A DNA stretch of 64,000 bases from NCBI RefSeq assembly GCF_027943255.1, contig NC_072893.1:63024001-63088000 (forward strand). The letters are read 5' to 3'. This document shows positions 52,990 through 63,770 of the stretch, in pieces. A model generated the notes under the pieces. It ran no database searches. It was not told where the DNA came from and worked only from the letters and a program-made list of their open reading frames with translations. Source of the DNA: Anastrepha obliqua. Lineage: Eukaryota; Arthropoda; Insecta; Diptera; Tephritidae. Both the position numbers and the translations under genes were made by a program. Position 1 is the stretch's first letter; every line of letters begins with the position of its first letter.

Positions 52990-54236
52990 CAAAGTGAAGT
53001 CCAAAATAAATAAGACTGAGTTAAAATAGAAACGACAGGAGCTTTGTTCTGATATCTTCGAGTTTATTTAAAAAATAGTCCCTTCTGGCCTCGATACACT
53101 GTTTCGCGCGATTTAAAAGTTTTTCGAAAGAGTTTTTCGCGTCATTGACCGGAATGTCCTTCAGGATGTCGGTACGAGCCTTTAGATGGCCTCTACAGAG
53201 GCAAAACGTTTTCCTATCATGGCCAAAAACAATTTTCCGAAAAGGTAGAAGTCACAGGGAGCTGTATCAGACGAATTCTGTGAGTGGTTGATGGTTAAAA
53301 TGCCATTTCTAGTCAAAAAATCAGTCCCAAGAGAAGATCGATGAGATGGTGCATTATCATGCAATAAGTGCCAACTTCCTCCTTCGCGGTATTCAGGCCG
53401 AATTCGACGAATGCGATGCAACAAACGCTTCAAAACCCCAAGATAGAAAATTGCATTGACGATTTAGCCCATTGGCACGAACTCCTTGTGGACAATTCCC
53501 TTGGAATCGTAAAAACAAATGAGCATCGACTTGATTTTTGACTTCTCCAAACGCAATTTTTTGGATGGTGGCTCGTCTGGGTCCTTCCATTCGGCACTTT
53601 GATGCTTAGTTTCAGGTTCATCTTGGAAACACCACGTTTCTCGCCTCTTTAATGAGGTTCTTCGTATGTTCAATTCTGAGCAATTTTTGGTCCTCAATTA
53701 ACTTGTGCGGAATAGAACGTGCACAGACCTTTCGTAAGCCCAAATGATCAGTTAAAATGCGATAAATCGATGTTTTGGAAACATTCAACTCCGCTTTCAA
53801 GAATTTCAACGATGATTTCGGATCATTTTGATAAATTTGCAAACCATTTCGATAGAGTTTTCGGTGATTTCTGATTTTGGGCGGCCCGCATATTCATTGT
53901 CATATATGTCCTCACAACCATTTCAGAAACGTGTACATCACTCATCAACTCTGGCATGATATAAACAACCATCGCCACAAAATTTTTTCATCACTTCCAA
54001 TGTTTCGGTAAACGTTTTACCGATTTAAAACGAAATTTGATATTAGCTCTTTGTTCGAAACTCATTTTTGTACCGATGACACAAACATACTAACACTTTA
54101 GCCGCAATAACTTCGCTTCCACTGAATCGAATGTCACCAAGCTTTGACTGGAAGTCAGCTAGGGATGCAACTTCCAACGCACTGACTCATTGAAAAAATG
54201 GCGCCAGCAAAAACATTTTATTCGGACTTCACCTTG
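52990..54236 (-). mobile_element. Mariner (DD34D) of 1247 bp with both ends, transposase broken
   Basis: TA at 52988-52989 and 54237-54238; the ends CAAAGTGAAGTCC and, from the right, CAAGGTGAAGTCC are near-perfect. The minus-strand gene starts MSFEQRANIKFRFKS near 54064 and breaks. It continues as QNDPKSSLKFLKAELNVSKT and HLGLRKVCARSIPHKLIEDQ at 53830-53700, then as CFQDEPETKHQSAEW and EPPSKKLRLEKSKIKSMLI. HDNAPSHRSSLGTDFL then precedes DTAPCDFYLF, with 34 residues between the last two Asp. Several frameshifts. Confidence 0.9.
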
Positions 54237-54254
54237 TATACCAAGCATTGCAGT

Positions 54255-54440
54255 GATCAGCAACAAGTCCAGACTTAAATCGCATTGAGGGCTTCTGGGA
54301 AATGCTATTTGGCAATTCAAGGCAATTAAGCAAACAAAATACGTCGCTATCAACGTAATGAAAAAATACTAAAATTCCACGAATTTAAAAAAAACGAACT
54401 TCAGCGTTTATGTGAAAAGCAGACGTCAGCCCAAAACTAT
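54255..54440 (+). pseudogene. Tc1-like (DD34E) transposase C-terminal scrap
   Basis: SPDLNRIEGFWEMLFGNSRQ at 54269-54328 is the block around the final catalytic Glu of Tc1-type transposases (usual form SPDLNPIExLWxxL). Only about 30 codons are recognisable, ending at a TAA. Confidence 0.65.
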
Positions 54441-54444
54441 TTTT

Positions 54445-54755
54445 AACTTACCTAAGACAACTAAATATTATGCACTTAGCCCTATTACTTTGTTAGTGGC
54501 GCACAATGCCCTCACATATTTCATAACAGTGCAACTATTACGTAACACTGGGCTTACTGGGCTTACTGGCATTACTTTTCAATTTTGTTTCATTTTTTTT
54601 ACATATCTACAATGCATACACTTGTGCTCATATAATTCCGTCAATTTATCTAATATTCGGAAAAAAATGTGTACTAATTTTTTATAGAAATATATTTTCT
54701 TCTTCTTTCATAGCGTTACAATGCGGGGTGCGTCAAAGCTGCCTTTAAAATGCTC
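54445..54755. other. No gene recognised
   Basis: A short tandem GGGCTTACTGGGCTTACTGG lies at 54549-54570. The rest is AT-rich. Confidence 0.45.
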
Positions 54756-54759
54756 CTTC

Positions 54760-55985
54760 AAAGCAGTCTATCTTGAGCTGTTGCTTCTTAGTTACGTATT
54801 CCCAACTTCTTAAGATCGACCACAGCGTCTATCCAACGAACCTTCGGTCTGCTTTGGACTTCACGCCTATTAACTTTCCTCTCAAGGCTTTCTTCACGGT
54901 ACAGTCAGTAAGCATATGGATCACATGATTTAGCCATCTCATGCGCTGCGCTTTATCAAAATGTACAGCTGTCTCGTTCTGAGTTATATCGTTCAGTTCA
55001 GAGTTCAATCGAATTCTGTAGGTACCATCATCCATTCTTATTGGGCCAAAGAAATTTCTTAAAACTTTGCTTTCCATGCTACCTCACAACCATAGGTTAG
55101 GATTGGGCGAATAAGGTCTTGTACATAATTAACTTTATAGCTTTAGACAAAAGTCGGGACTTGAACAAGTTAAGGTGGACGTAATAAGCTTTGTTGGCGG
55201 CGTTGATGCGATCCCTGACTGCGGAAGTGGAATCACCGCTACATGGCACATAACTCCTAGGTACTTAAAATGCTGCACTGTTTCATTTGTATAGGCTCCC
55301 ACATGGAAATTTTGCATTTGTGAAAGCCTCCTCGATTTCAACAGATATTTGGTTTTGCCCTCGTTTACAAAAAGGCCAATACCGTTCGCATTTTTGTTAA
55401 TTTTTAGAAAATTTTCTTTTAAATCTTTCCTATTTCTTGAGAGAATAGCGATGTCATCTGCGTAAGTACATATTTGTGTTGTTTTAGTTATCAAGGTACC
55501 ACCTTTGTTGACTTCCGTTACAACAAAGTGCACTATCAAATTGAATATGACTGTTGTTGTTTTACAACTGTTTCAACAGAAAACGACTCTTTGAACTTCC
55601 CTTGAATGATCACTTTTGCTGGTGTATTTGTGAGCGTTGCGCTAACGAGCCTTATTAGTTTGGCAGGTCTTCCAAGAAAAAGCAGTATGTGCTGGATCCT
55701 ATCTCTTTTAACACTGTCGAAGGCTTGTTTGAAATCAACGAACTGGCACATCTAGCGCGTATTCGTAGGGTTTTTCAAGCATTTGGCAGGAACGAAACAT
55801 TGGTCAATTGTAGACTTGCCTCTACGAAATCCGCATTGGTAGTCTTCAATTATTCTTTCGGCATATTCGTTGATTCGTTCAAAGAGAACATTTCGCATAC
55901 TCTCTTATCACCTTTCTTGTGTACTGGGAAGATTATGCAGCCTAGCCAATCAACTGGTATGGATTTTTTTCCCCATACGTCCATT
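54760..55985 (-). pseudogene. RTE/CR1-type LINE relic: reverse transcriptase core to C-terminus
   Basis: Minus strand, frames changing: NEYAERIIEDYQCGFRRGKST near 55880, then FVDFKQAFDSVKRDRIQHIL with the first RT Asp near 55740. AKVIIQGKFKESF, a TYADDIAIL active-site box near 55465, GLFVNEGKTKYLL near 55370 and FKYLGVMCH near 55275 follow. The post-RT block ESKVLRNFFGPIRMDDG lies at 55075 and QRMRWLNHVIHM at 54940. The RT motif after the second block (GVRQG) is lost. No RNase H domain is present, consistent with RTE- or CR1-type elements. Confidence 0.85.
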
Positions 55986-56083
55986 ATTAAGTGGTGGTGG
56001 TACTTATAAATGGTGGAGACACTTATATTATAAAATATATTTTACTGTATAACAAAACACTTATATGCACATTAAACTTTAAA

Positions 56084-57200
56084 CTTTATTTATTTATTTA
56101 TTTAAGTCTATGAATTACAATCCTTACAGACTATGATACAAAAGTTGCTTAGACTAAACTACAGATATACATGTATTTAAAAACAACTATAATATAGAAT
56201 TCAGGAGATTTAAAAATGCTACTCTTGAAAGCGAAAAATCGAGAACAACATCATTATGAACCGAATTTAATTCCCGTAAAGCACGAGTAGTGGGAGCATT
56301 ACCCGCATACTTAGTTTTAAAGTTCCCCCCATAAAAAGGGTAGAAGTTCCTAAGAGATCGCTGGGGAACATTAAATCGAATCCTTTCCAACAAGTAGGGA
56401 CAATCAATTACTCCAGTAGTAATATTATGAGTAAAAGACAGACCCAGTATAGACCTACGAATTTCTAAGGACTTGAGACTTAAAAGCATGAGACGAGCAG
56501 AATATGACGGCATGGGATCAATAAAATTCAGAGACCGAAGGGTATATTAGAGAAATATTTTTTACACACGTTCGATTCTATTGATAGCCTACTGACTACA
56601 AGGTCTCCAAATAAACACAACCTATTCTAAATGAGATCTAACAAAAGATGTATAGAGTAACTTAATAGTGTAGGGATCAGAGAACTTAGTGGCGTTCCGT
56701 CTGACGAAGCCCAACTTCGAAAAAGATTTTGAAGTAATATAATTTATATGGTTATTAAAAGAGAATTTGTTATCAAAGATAACGCCAAGGTCCTTAAACT
56801 CGCTAACACACTGCAGACACATGTCGAGATACTGTACTTAGTGCACAAAATGTTAGATGTTTTCGAATACTCGTAAGATATTTGAAAGCACTTAGATAAG
56901 TTGAGCGAAAGTCGTGAATTCTGGCACCACAAGTAAAGCCTATTCATATTGGCTTGAAGTTTAATGACATCCTCTTGAGTCTTGATCGCTGAGAAGATAA
57001 AGCATAAAGCAAAAATTTAGCATATGAGAAACAACTTTTGATGTCATTAATAAATAACACAAATAAAAGCGGTCCCAAGATACTTCCTTGCGGAACCTCA
57101 GAGGTGGCAGCAAAGGGGGTAGATGAAAGTAACGAACTTATTCCGAAAATCACAAAACTTAACAAATGTAAAATAATTGATAACAGAGTTTTCAATTTTC
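56084..57200 (-). pseudogene. CR1/Jockey-like LINE relic with (AAAT)n-type tail
   Basis: Minus strand reads SEVPQGSILGPLLFVLFINDI near 57100-57040 (RT motif with the PQG box). A degraded active-site region near 57000, SRLSLNLSKC near 56910, then KDLGVIFDNKFSFNNHINYI and KLGFVRRNATKFSD at 56800-56680 follow. A C-terminal YSARLMLLSLKSLEIRRSI lies near 56510. It ends in AAATAAATAAATAAAT at 56091-56106. 5' truncated near 57200. Confidence 0.85.
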
Positions 57201-57204
57201 AATC

Positions 57205-57725
57205 ATCAGAATCTTTCGAAAACTTCTGGGTATGCAGCTTTATAGAGCATTAAATTTTAGTTGTTAGTTAGTGAAGTTAGTGAAAGTTCAAAGCCACTGA
57301 AAACTCGCTTTGGTTTGTGACAATTTTTTTATTTTTCCTTTTGGCAAACGAAGTTGAGCGTTTTCTTCCACGTAAAAGACTTAATTATGTGAGCACAAGT
57401 GTACGTACATAGGTGTGTAATTACCCTTCGCAAATTATTTCTTATTACATCACGTTTGCAATCGACTGAAAATAAAAACAACAAACCATGCACACTCGAA
57501 ACTTATGAAATAAGAGTAGTCAGCAAGCAAAACAAAGAAAATTAATTGGATAGTTGCACTAAAATTGAAGTGTGTATGCAAAAATGCAGTTAATGCAATT
57601 TATTTGCGATTTAACACTTTTTCATCAATTTTAAATAAATATATATGTAAACATGCATGCATATAAACAAAGGATTATGGAAGTCAACGAGTAGCACGTG
57701 TAGGTGAAAATTGCAATCGGTGCAT
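57205..57725. other. No gene recognised
   Basis: AT-rich spacer upstream of the repeat-flanked transposase-like gene. Confidence 0.4.
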
Positions 57726-57729
57726 TCCA

Positions 57730-58146
57730 CTGTTACGTACAGACAAGTTCAACTAATTTTACGGTTTATATTACATATAGCACCTAATTGTTTTATCAGA
57801 TATATACTTTTTTTTCTCTAATTTAATAGTTCATATACTAGTCTTTAATAGTGCGAAGAAACATTTAAAAAAAGTCATGAAATACTGAAGAAAAATGCAA
57901 ACAACCCACGTCACGTAAGGGACATATCAAGTCAACCAACATTCGAAATCGTTATAGTTTTATTCAGATTTCAGCGAATATATTACAGGTGCATAAAAAG
58001 TGTCTTCGAAGGAAATTATAACTAAGAATCAAGCTTGCTACTAGTGAAAAAAAATATTAATTAAAACACATATTTATAATTCAAAAACATTTTTTTATAT
58101 TCGTCACGTACAGACAAGTCGCGTCACGTACGGGACATAGTTCAAC
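57730..58146 (+). repeat. Subterminal motif cluster, gene 3' side
   Basis: Four copies: GTTACGTACAGACA at 57732, GTCACGTAAGGGACAT at 57910, GTCACGTACAGACA at 58103 and GTCACGTACGGGACAT at 58123. Most are followed by AGT(T)CAAC-like bases. Confidence 0.8.
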
Positions 58147-58170
58147 TTAAATCTATAATATATGTAAAAA

Positions 58171-59765
58171 TCAATAGGTAAATACAGTTTTGTCTTGGGA
58201 AAGGCAATGTTTTCTGCACTCCACAACTTTCTCCTCAGTTTTAATAAAATGGAAGTTGGAAACTCCAGTTATCGCTTTGGCATTGCCGCACGGCGATGCA
58301 CTTTTAATCCTTTCATAAATTTCAGAGGATGGCACATAAATCACATGGGTTTTTGTGACTAATTGAGAAGCTAAATCAGAAAAGTCCTTGGCTGATTGGA
58401 CAACAACATGTTCATTTTTGCTCATCATTTTCTCTCTTACTCTTTTGATATTTCCGCCAACTCCGTCTATCACACCTTTTCCATGCGATGTAGCAAAATA
58501 TTTCCAATAAAAGGGCCTTTTGTACTTTTCACTCAACATTGATGTTAGTTTAACCATATAACGGTTCTTAAATTCCGATGAAGGGCCGTCACTCCAAATA
58601 ATTTCCGCTGAAAGTAAGTCTTCATTTTCTTTATGCATCAAGTCAAACAACTTATGGATGAAAACAAAAACTGTATCCTTGTCTTTCGAATTTGTATCTG
58701 AGCATATAAGATATGTTTGGCAATTGCCTTTGTAAAAACTTTCAGCAGTAAATAAAAGAACACTTGTTTGTGACCAGAGTGCGCTTTGAACTTCATTCTG
58801 GTATTCACAGCCAAAAGACATCGCAAAATCAACTTGAAGGATTCGCACATTTTCATTGCGTTGGTCTTTTTGAAATTCACCGGCTTGATCTCGTTTTAAA
58901 TTAACATGCTTCATCATAATATGGATAGAATCAATCAATTTTTCGTTAAGTTCACCTGAACTTGTTTCGTGGTTTACTAAACGTAGTTTTTCCCATTCCT
59001 TCCATACACAGATTGTACTTAAATCCATAGAAATTAATATTTTTTTGCCATCAAAACAAGTATCACATTCATTTTTCCAGCACTTCGAATCCAAAGAAGG
59101 ATCACATAAAATCATAGTCCACCAGTCGTTACAATAATTTTGTTTCAAACCTTTCAATTTGAATATAAAATTTTCATGAGTTAAACATTTGCACTGGTCT
59201 GAAGGTGTGTCTTTCATTAGCAAAACGTTTTTCGCTCTTAGACTACAAAATTTTGAAAATCCAATCTCGATATTAGGAAAAAATTCTTTAAGAGTGAAAA
59301 AGGCTTCTCGTAGGTACAATGTCAAATAATTCTTTTGACACTTCTTTTTAATGCCGTTTTCCCAAACAACGATGAAATCATTTGCGGCTGGGCAGGTATA
59401 GGTACACAATATCCGGACGATAGTAAAATGCTTTCACATCGTCATAACGTGTATCGTCACCTGATGTGCTAATGTTTGGGCTTTCTGCTAGAGCAATGTT
59501 CATTTTACGCGCTAATTCTGTAACAACCGCTTTTTTCTTTCTTGGTGATTGAGGCAGTGCTTTTAGAGACTTTTGAACAGCTTTAGATAAAGTCTGTTTC
59601 GACTTGTACGGAGATTCAGTACTTACAGGAGAATCAGTAGGATTTTTAAGTTCAACCCGCTTTTTTGCCCTTACGCAATCTTTTAGTCTCATTAGCGGTA
59701 AAGTTTGGATCATTCTCTTTTCGCATGCGGCTAGCACTGGTTGATGGTTGCTGGTCGCTCATTTT
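58171..59765 (-). pseudogene. Transposase-like protein (RNase H-fold candidate), nearly intact
   Basis: Starts MSDQQPSTSASRMRKE near 59762. A shift leads to the frame ending at 59378 (KRVELKNPTDSPVSTESPYK, QKSLKALPQSPRKKKA). A second shift around 59395 leads to the 412-residue frame. That frame has VVWENGIKKKCQK, a Cys/His stretch CWKNECDTC, and LQVDFAMSFGCEYQNEVQSA (Asp ~193). IIWSDGPSSEFKNRYM (Asp ~275) and FATSHGKGVIDGVGGNIKRV (~312) follow. The VDF and SDGxxSEF strands look like the first two catalytic strands of an RNase H-fold transposase. Relatives are known to me only as uncharacterised proteins in arthropods and other animals. Function is inferred; the superfamily is unassigned. Confidence 0.65.
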
Positions 59766-59853
59766 TGCGTTATTAAGATTTGCAGTACAAAAAAGGGCTT
59801 TGTTTTTTACAAACGCCAGTAAAAGTTGAAGATGTCAGATAACTTATTCTTCG

Positions 59854-60038
59854 GCGTCACGTACAGACACTTTATTATCACCAATAATATATTGTAAGCA
59901 AAGCGATTTCAAACAAAATTGTTTCACCAGTTTTTAGACCGCTAAAAGTTAGCTGTTAACAGAAAAATTCAATTTGTATAGTCGACTTGTTTTACAATTA
60001 TTAATAGAAAAAGGAATTAAGCGTCACGTATGGGACAT
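59854..60038 (+). repeat. Subterminal motif cluster, gene 5' side
   Basis: GCGTCACGTACAGACA at 59854 and GCGTCACGTATGGGACAT at 60021, in the same orientation as the cluster on the other side. Confidence 0.8.
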
Positions 60039-60044
60039 CAAAGC

Positions 60045-60745
60045 TTACCTTTCCGTTATGATTAATTTCTTATCATAAAAACACTTAACCAAAAAAATGA
60101 GTATGCAGTTAAATACAGCGGACCATACACTATAACTAAGAACAGAAATCTAGTTTCTATCTGATGAATAAGAGCGGCAGCGACCTCGCAAAAAGTTGTG
60201 TAAAGACTAATGAAAAAATCCGACTTGTTGTTACCCTCAATAAATAACGGTATTTACAAAAAATGAGACATACTCACTACAACTTTTGTAAATTATTTTA
60301 GATGAGAATATAATCTCACTATGTACGTGCAATAATATATAAAAAATGCATATTTGTAAAACAGTTCAGAGTTCCACTTTTTCATGGAATGCTCCAATCG
60401 CATGCATAGGTAGTTACTTATATAATATGTGTGTACATTAGGGTGGGTCAACTTTTTCCGAGATGATTCCTAGTAGATTCGGATTCTACATTTAATTTAA
60501 GAAAAAAAACTCCACTAGAGCATCGCTCTAAGGTCAATGTTGAGGCACTCAAATTCCAAAAGAAGCTAACTTTAATTGATAAAAAGAAGTCAGCAGTATA
60601 TGAAGTCTTATACTGGCCAAGGTATTATGAACGTTCTTTATTTTTATGCAAACTTGTACTTCGTCCTTTGTTTTGCAACGAGGAATTTATATTTCATATA
60701 TATTTTTTATTTAAAGAACCTCTTGATGGCGCTCGAAATGCATTT
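60045..60745. other. No gene recognised
   Basis: AT-rich spacer with no supported frame. A stretch at 60440-60490 (GGGTGGGTCAACTTTTTCCG) could be a transposon end but has no visible partner. Confidence 0.35.
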
Positions 60746-60749
60746 CTTT

Positions 60750-60895
60750 TAATATTGCAATACAATTTTTTTTGAAAAAGCTCCTCATAAAAAGACCATC
60801 TACCATTCGCAGGCGACATAAAACTGTAGGTCCCGCCATATATGACACACAACAAAACAGTAAACAAAGGTGTACGCGCTGAAATAGAAAAAGTT
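60750..60895 (+). repeat. SINE fragment
   Basis: GAAAAAGCTCCTCATAAAAA and ACATAAAACTGTAGGTCCCG, then GTGTACGCGCTGAAAT match the middle and end of the SINE body. The head is missing. Confidence 0.7.
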
Positions 60896-60919
60896 ACTGT
60901 ATTTAATGTTTTTTGTATA

Positions 60920-61215
60920 AGTAAATCAAACTTGGGGACCTTTGCACTTGAGCGCAGGCGAGTATCGTAGGCGATGGAGCAATGAGTTGTATGAGCTTTA
61001 CAACGACATAAACATCGCGCAGCGAATAAAGACACAAACGCTCCGGCTCTGAAAGTATTCGGTGTGGTACCAGCTGGTGGTAGCAGAGCAAGGCCTCCTC
61101 TGCGTTGGAAAGGTCAGGTGGAGAAGGACTTGGCTTCACTTGACAACTGACGTCAATTAGCACGATAAAGAAACGACTGGCGCCCTTTGTTAAACTCGAC
61201 CAAAATCGGTTATCT
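60920..61215 (+). pseudogene. RTE-like LINE C-terminal relic
   Basis: Plus strand: KDTNAPALKVFGVVPAGGSR near 61025, PPLRWKGQVEKDLASLDN near 61095, then QLARDKETTGALC near 61155. It is a family member of the minus-strand relic at 4690-5140. Stops and a frame change interrupt it. Confidence 0.75.
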
Positions 61216-61938
61216 CGACATTCAAGGAGAAGAAGAAAACATGCAAAAAGCCCCAAAAACAATTAAAGTTTACAATATTTAAAAAATATATATTTTTTCT
61301 AATAACATATTTGTTTTTAACATTTAATAACGTATTTATAATTACTACATACATAGTATCGGCCGTGGTAGAAAATTTGGCTAGCAACTATTCTCACTGT
61401 AAGTAGTAGGTTTTATCCAGAGAAAAGCTATATGAAGATTCCAGTTTGTATGAAAGATGCTACGTCAACTTTTCCAATATCCACCACTTTTCACCATAGG
61501 ACAGGTATTCACAATTTGTGGAATTGTATCAAATTTCATTATCTTATAATAGTTTTTGTGGTTCCGGAGAAGAGCGATTTGGAAATTTCAGTTTATGTGG
61601 GACCTAACGCGCCTGCCCAGTTTCAGTTCCTTAGTTTAGTTGATGAGAAAGAAACTTGTGAGGGAAACTTTGGCTTCCACATCACTTGGGGATTCGGCAG
61701 CAGAATTCTCCACGAACATTTCACATGCATTCACACCATCGTCCCAACACATATTCACATTCTCGTTCAATCAATCGTTGTTCAGACGGCAAAGAAGTCT
61801 CATTGGTTAATTTTTTTCGTATATCACCAACACAATTCCAATGTTATATTTTTGTACACACACCTTAAGTGATGTCAGCTTATCAGCTGATTCTGTCGAA
61901 TTCGCTCAGAGCCGAATAAGAGATCACCTTAATACATA
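61216..61938. other. No recognised gene; one 146-codon open frame
   Basis: The frame 61432-61872 (+) is open for 146 codons but shows no domain I know, no conserved context and a His/Ile-rich composition. I do not call it a gene. Confidence 0.4.
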
Positions 61939-61940
61939 TA

Positions 61941-62322
61941 AAAAGGGTGGTTAAGTTTCGAGGGCCAGTGTTGATTTTGAATAAAACACAATTTTTTTAA
62001 GAAATTATTGCCATTTCTCTTCATTATGATAATATTGGTATAATTCAATTACGTATAAAACAAAATATTAGCCAAATGACCGCCACGGCCTCGGCGGCAC
62101 ACCTCCATCCGATGGTCCAAATTTTCCATGACGCTGAGGCATTGTTGAGGTTCTATGCCGTTAATGTGCCGAATTATCTCATTCTTTAGCTCTTGAACTG
62201 TTGCTGGCTTATCGGCGTATACCGTTTCTTTCAAATAACCCCAAAGAAAGAAGTCCAATGGTGTCGTTGACGTTTAGGTGTGGTTCGCATTCAACATCGA
62301 CCCTTGAAATTTAACCACCCTT
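61941..62322 (-). mobile_element. DD41D-type deletion derivative (~380 bp), sister of the 11527-14020 element
   Basis: The ends AAGGGTGGTTAAGTTTCGAG and, from the right, AAGGGTGGTTAAATTTCAAG are inverted repeats next to TA. The minus-strand C-terminus FFLWGYLKETVYADKPATVQ and EVCRRGRGGHLANILFYT is open over 69 codons. It is joined directly to the far terminus, so most of the transposase is deleted. It may be mobilised in trans, since both ends are present. Confidence 0.85.
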
Positions 62323-62871
62323 TACTTAATCGGGCGAATTTAACTCAAGAAAGGAGCTTAAATATTTTAGTGTGACGTATTTATGTAATGATTTAAAATT
62401 TACTGCCCTTTTACTTTCAAAGGGAGGTGTATTTTTGCTGCTTTTTACTTCATTACCATAACTTCCTCTTAATTTTCCTATAATTAAAATTAACTTATTT
62501 TAAAACTTGACGCGCTCAAAACTGACTTTAGAGCTATGCTTTAATTGGCATTTTTTCATAGAATTTTATGTCGAATCCTAATCTGCAGCAGTTGTAAGAA
62601 ACGATGTCGAGAGAAATCGTTCCATACAAATTGGCTCACCCTAATGTGCATTTAATTAATTGATGTAATTCCCTCATTATCATAAACTATTTAATTATGC
62701 AATAAAAATTATGCACGAGCATTATAATAAATGAAAAATTGAACTTTACTAACTAATCTATGAATTCAATAACTTTTTTAATATTAATTTATGTTGTGGA
62801 TAAATTCGACTGGGACCACTCCCAGCACCGTATAACTAGCAATTTACATAATCTTCTATAGTTGCAATAAA
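62323..62871. other. No gene recognised
   Basis: AT-rich spacer without a supported frame. Confidence 0.4.
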
Positions 62872-62873
62872 TA

Positions 62874-63243
62874 CAGGATGCACCATCTTTCATGTCGGTA
62901 CATTGAATAACTTTGAAAAAAAAAAACAACTGACTTGTATACGTGAGGTACTTTTATTTGGTTTGGTTATTTACAATTTATTAAAATTCTGTTTTGAATG
63001 CAATATCAATCAAGTGGCCACTTTTATTAGCAATCACAACTGCGATATTTTTCTGCGTTTGTCATCACCTTCTCAAGCATTTCGGGATTTATGGCGTCGA
63101 TTTAGGTTGTTTCGGTGTAAAGCGATACATGGTTTCATTGTACTGAATTGACGTATCGAAAACATGTACGTTGAAGTCGATCGGTTGGTAAATGACAAAG
63201 TTATTCAACGTTTACATACCGACATAAAAAATGGCGCACCCTG
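62874..63243 (-). mobile_element. DD41D-like non-autonomous element (370 bp)
   Basis: TA at 62872-62873 and 63244-63245. The left CAGGATGCACCATCTTTCAT and, from the right, CAGGGTGCGCCATTTTTTAT (then GTCGGTA in both) form a ~27-bp imperfect repeat. A minus-strand trace AINPEMLEKVMTNAEKYR near 63095-63040 looks like a DD41D transposase C-terminus. The CAGGGTG start is shared with the intact element at 40631. Confidence 0.75.
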
Positions 63244-63245
63244 TA

Positions 63246-63765
63246 TGTATGTATGTATTGATTCCGTCGGTTTTTGATAAATGCCAGCAGGGGTAAGCGT
63301 TGGCCGAAATAGGAGGCATATCTAATCTAAAATATGCAATTTATTTAATTTTATTCTCGGTCAAAGATATCAGTTGATGTGCCAAATTCTAATAATTTGT
63401 GGAATGTTTTGATTTTCTGCTTCTATTCGTGAAAACTCTACGATGAAGTTAAACTTCTTCCAAAATAACAAAGTTGTGACAACGGATTTTGGTAGAGAAG
63501 ACAAAAAATGGCCTGTCTCGGGATTTGAAAGTTTACATCTGAATTTATTTTGGGTGAGGGTGCCAAAGCTTCCACCCTTTTACTCATTACCAGGACGTTC
63601 AATAATGTGTGTGACTGACACATAGATGGCGGCACTAGTACTAAATCAATATTTTTTCGAAAGTTGGCAACCTTTTTAGGCTTACTGTCAAAATCATATG
63701 TTAATTCGACCATTTGTTTACAAGTTACAGTGCTTTAAGTGACGCTACTTTTGAGTTTTAAAAAA
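63246..63765. other. No gene; short (TATG)n tract
   Basis: TGTATGTATGTATGTATTG begins at 63242 next to the element's end. The rest holds only short unsupported frames. Confidence 0.45.
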
Positions 63766-63770
63766 AAATG

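Larger units (their letters stand above)
57730..60040 (-). mobile_element. Candidate DNA transposon with a transposase-like gene and repeated CGTCACGTAC motifs
   Basis: One broken gene (58171-59760) is surrounded by copies of a motif in two forms, GTCACGTACGGGACAT and GTCACGTACAGACA. They lie at 57731, 57907, 58102, 58121, 59854 and 60021, all in the same orientation. Such clustered subterminal motifs resemble transposase-binding sites of CACTA- or P-type elements. I could not define exact ends, inverted repeats or a target duplication, so the bounds given are just the outermost motifs. Confidence 0.6.

Noticed and set aside
60903..61262. 119-codon minus-strand frame
   Set aside because: Antisense of the plus-strand RTE-like relic; the recognisable motifs are on the plus strand.
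61432..61872. 146-codon open frame
   Set aside because: No recognisable domain, no neighbours of the same unit and a composition like translated non-coding DNA.
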